Origin: Todiramphus chloris collaris
Lineage: Eukaryota > Chordata > Aves > Coraciiformes > Alcedinidae
Length of the DNA stretch: 64,000 nt
Assembly (NCBI GenBank): GCA_025345505.1
Contig: JANVCC010000064.1
Span: 5,339,927-5,403,926, forward strand
Direction: 5' to 3'
Shown here piece after piece: positions 52,989-64,000 of this stretch (position 1 is the first letter of the stretch; each line of letters opens with the position of its first letter). A model generated the notes under the pieces. It saw only the letters and a list, made by a program, of their open reading frames with translations, had not been told where the DNA came from and did not search any database. The position numbers were made by a program, and so were the translations under genes.

Positions 52989-53686
52989 AGTATTGCGTAA
53001 CGCTGATCGGGATTTTGTGAGGCTGATGTACTAAGAAAAGGCATCTTTCTCATCTGGAATAACTTGTCCCACTGGAAATGCTGCTCCCTGCCAGGGAGGG
53101 GGTGTTTCCCTCAGGAAACTATGCAGAGTACGCACAGAGCCTCTGATACATCAGCCCGAACACCTGGGGCCACGAGGCCTGGAGAGATACCCGGGGCAGG
53201 CTCGTGTTTCTCCTCCTCCCGCCAAGGACGAGCTGCGGGTGGCCTCACCCGCTCCCCAACAGCCGCGCCGTGCGCGCAGGTGCGACGGGCAAGGGGAGCT
53301 TTCCCCCGGCCGCAGGGCAGCGGCGGAGCTGGGGAGGGGACGCACCCACAGCCAGGCGGCGTGCGGGAAGCGGGACCACGGCAGCGCGGGGGAGGTCGGC
53401 CCCGGGGGAGGGAGGGAGGCTCCGGGGGAGGGAGGCTCCGGGCGGACGCGGCAGCGCCGCGGGGGCCGCCGGGAAGGCGCGCGGAGGGAAGCCCGGTCGG
53501 CCGCCCCGCCGCGCTGGCCGCCGTTGCCATGGCGAGGCTCCGCCCCCGCTGACGCGCGCGGTGACGCGCGGTTGGCGGAGGAGGGCGGAGGGGGCGGGGC
53601 TCCGCGGCTCGAGGGCGCCGCAGGCAGAGCCGGAGCCGCCGCTCGCGCCGGAGCTGCTGCCGCCGCCGCCGCCCCCCGCGCCCAGC

Positions 53687-64000
<10,314 letters not shown>

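Noticed and set aside
52807-52989. Open frames near 52.8-53.0 kb
   Set aside because: They are contained in CR1-derived sequence.

Overview
The window is vertebrate nuclear DNA, almost certainly from a bird. It has short introns, several 3' fragments of CR1 LINE elements and GC-rich CpG-island promoters. The gene order SP-TM gene > BTG4 (minus) / mir-34b / mir-34c / LAYN / SIK2 matches human 11q23.1 between POU2AF1 and PPP2R1B (human order recalled from memory). No sequence search was possible; names rest on recognised protein and miRNA sequence.

Layout. 1-9.2 kb: intergenic, no gene recognised, with an ~83-88 bp four-copy tandem repeat at 7.5-7.85 kb. 9.28-26.59 kb (+): a 26-exon gene I cannot name. 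Its splice phases join into one open frame of 1578 codons: signal peptide, cysteine-rich ephrin-receptor-like ectodomain, one membrane span, and a long intracellular part with coiled coils around a block of ~15-residue 'xPxTG' repeats. 27.94-29.54 kb (-): BTG4, complete in four coding exons. 35.95-36.87 kb (+): the mir-34b and mir-34c hairpins, separated by an antisense CR1 insertion. 37-42 kb: no clear gene, although HOATZ lies here in human. 42.39-48.57 kb (+): LAYN (layilin), eight coding exons including a 24-nt microexon, 376 codons. 53.69 kb to beyond the right edge (+): SIK2 coding exons 1 and 2, covering the start of the kinase N-lobe, with an 8.3-kb first intron.

Functional context. 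From family knowledge, BTG4 recruits CCR4-NOT for maternal mRNA decay and miR-34b/c act in multiciliated and germ cells. Layilin is a hyaluronan-binding C-type lectin and SIK2 an LKB1-dependent kinase. They do not form an operon-like unit; the conserved order is ordinary vertebrate synteny. The unnamed 26-exon gene is the main item of novelty.
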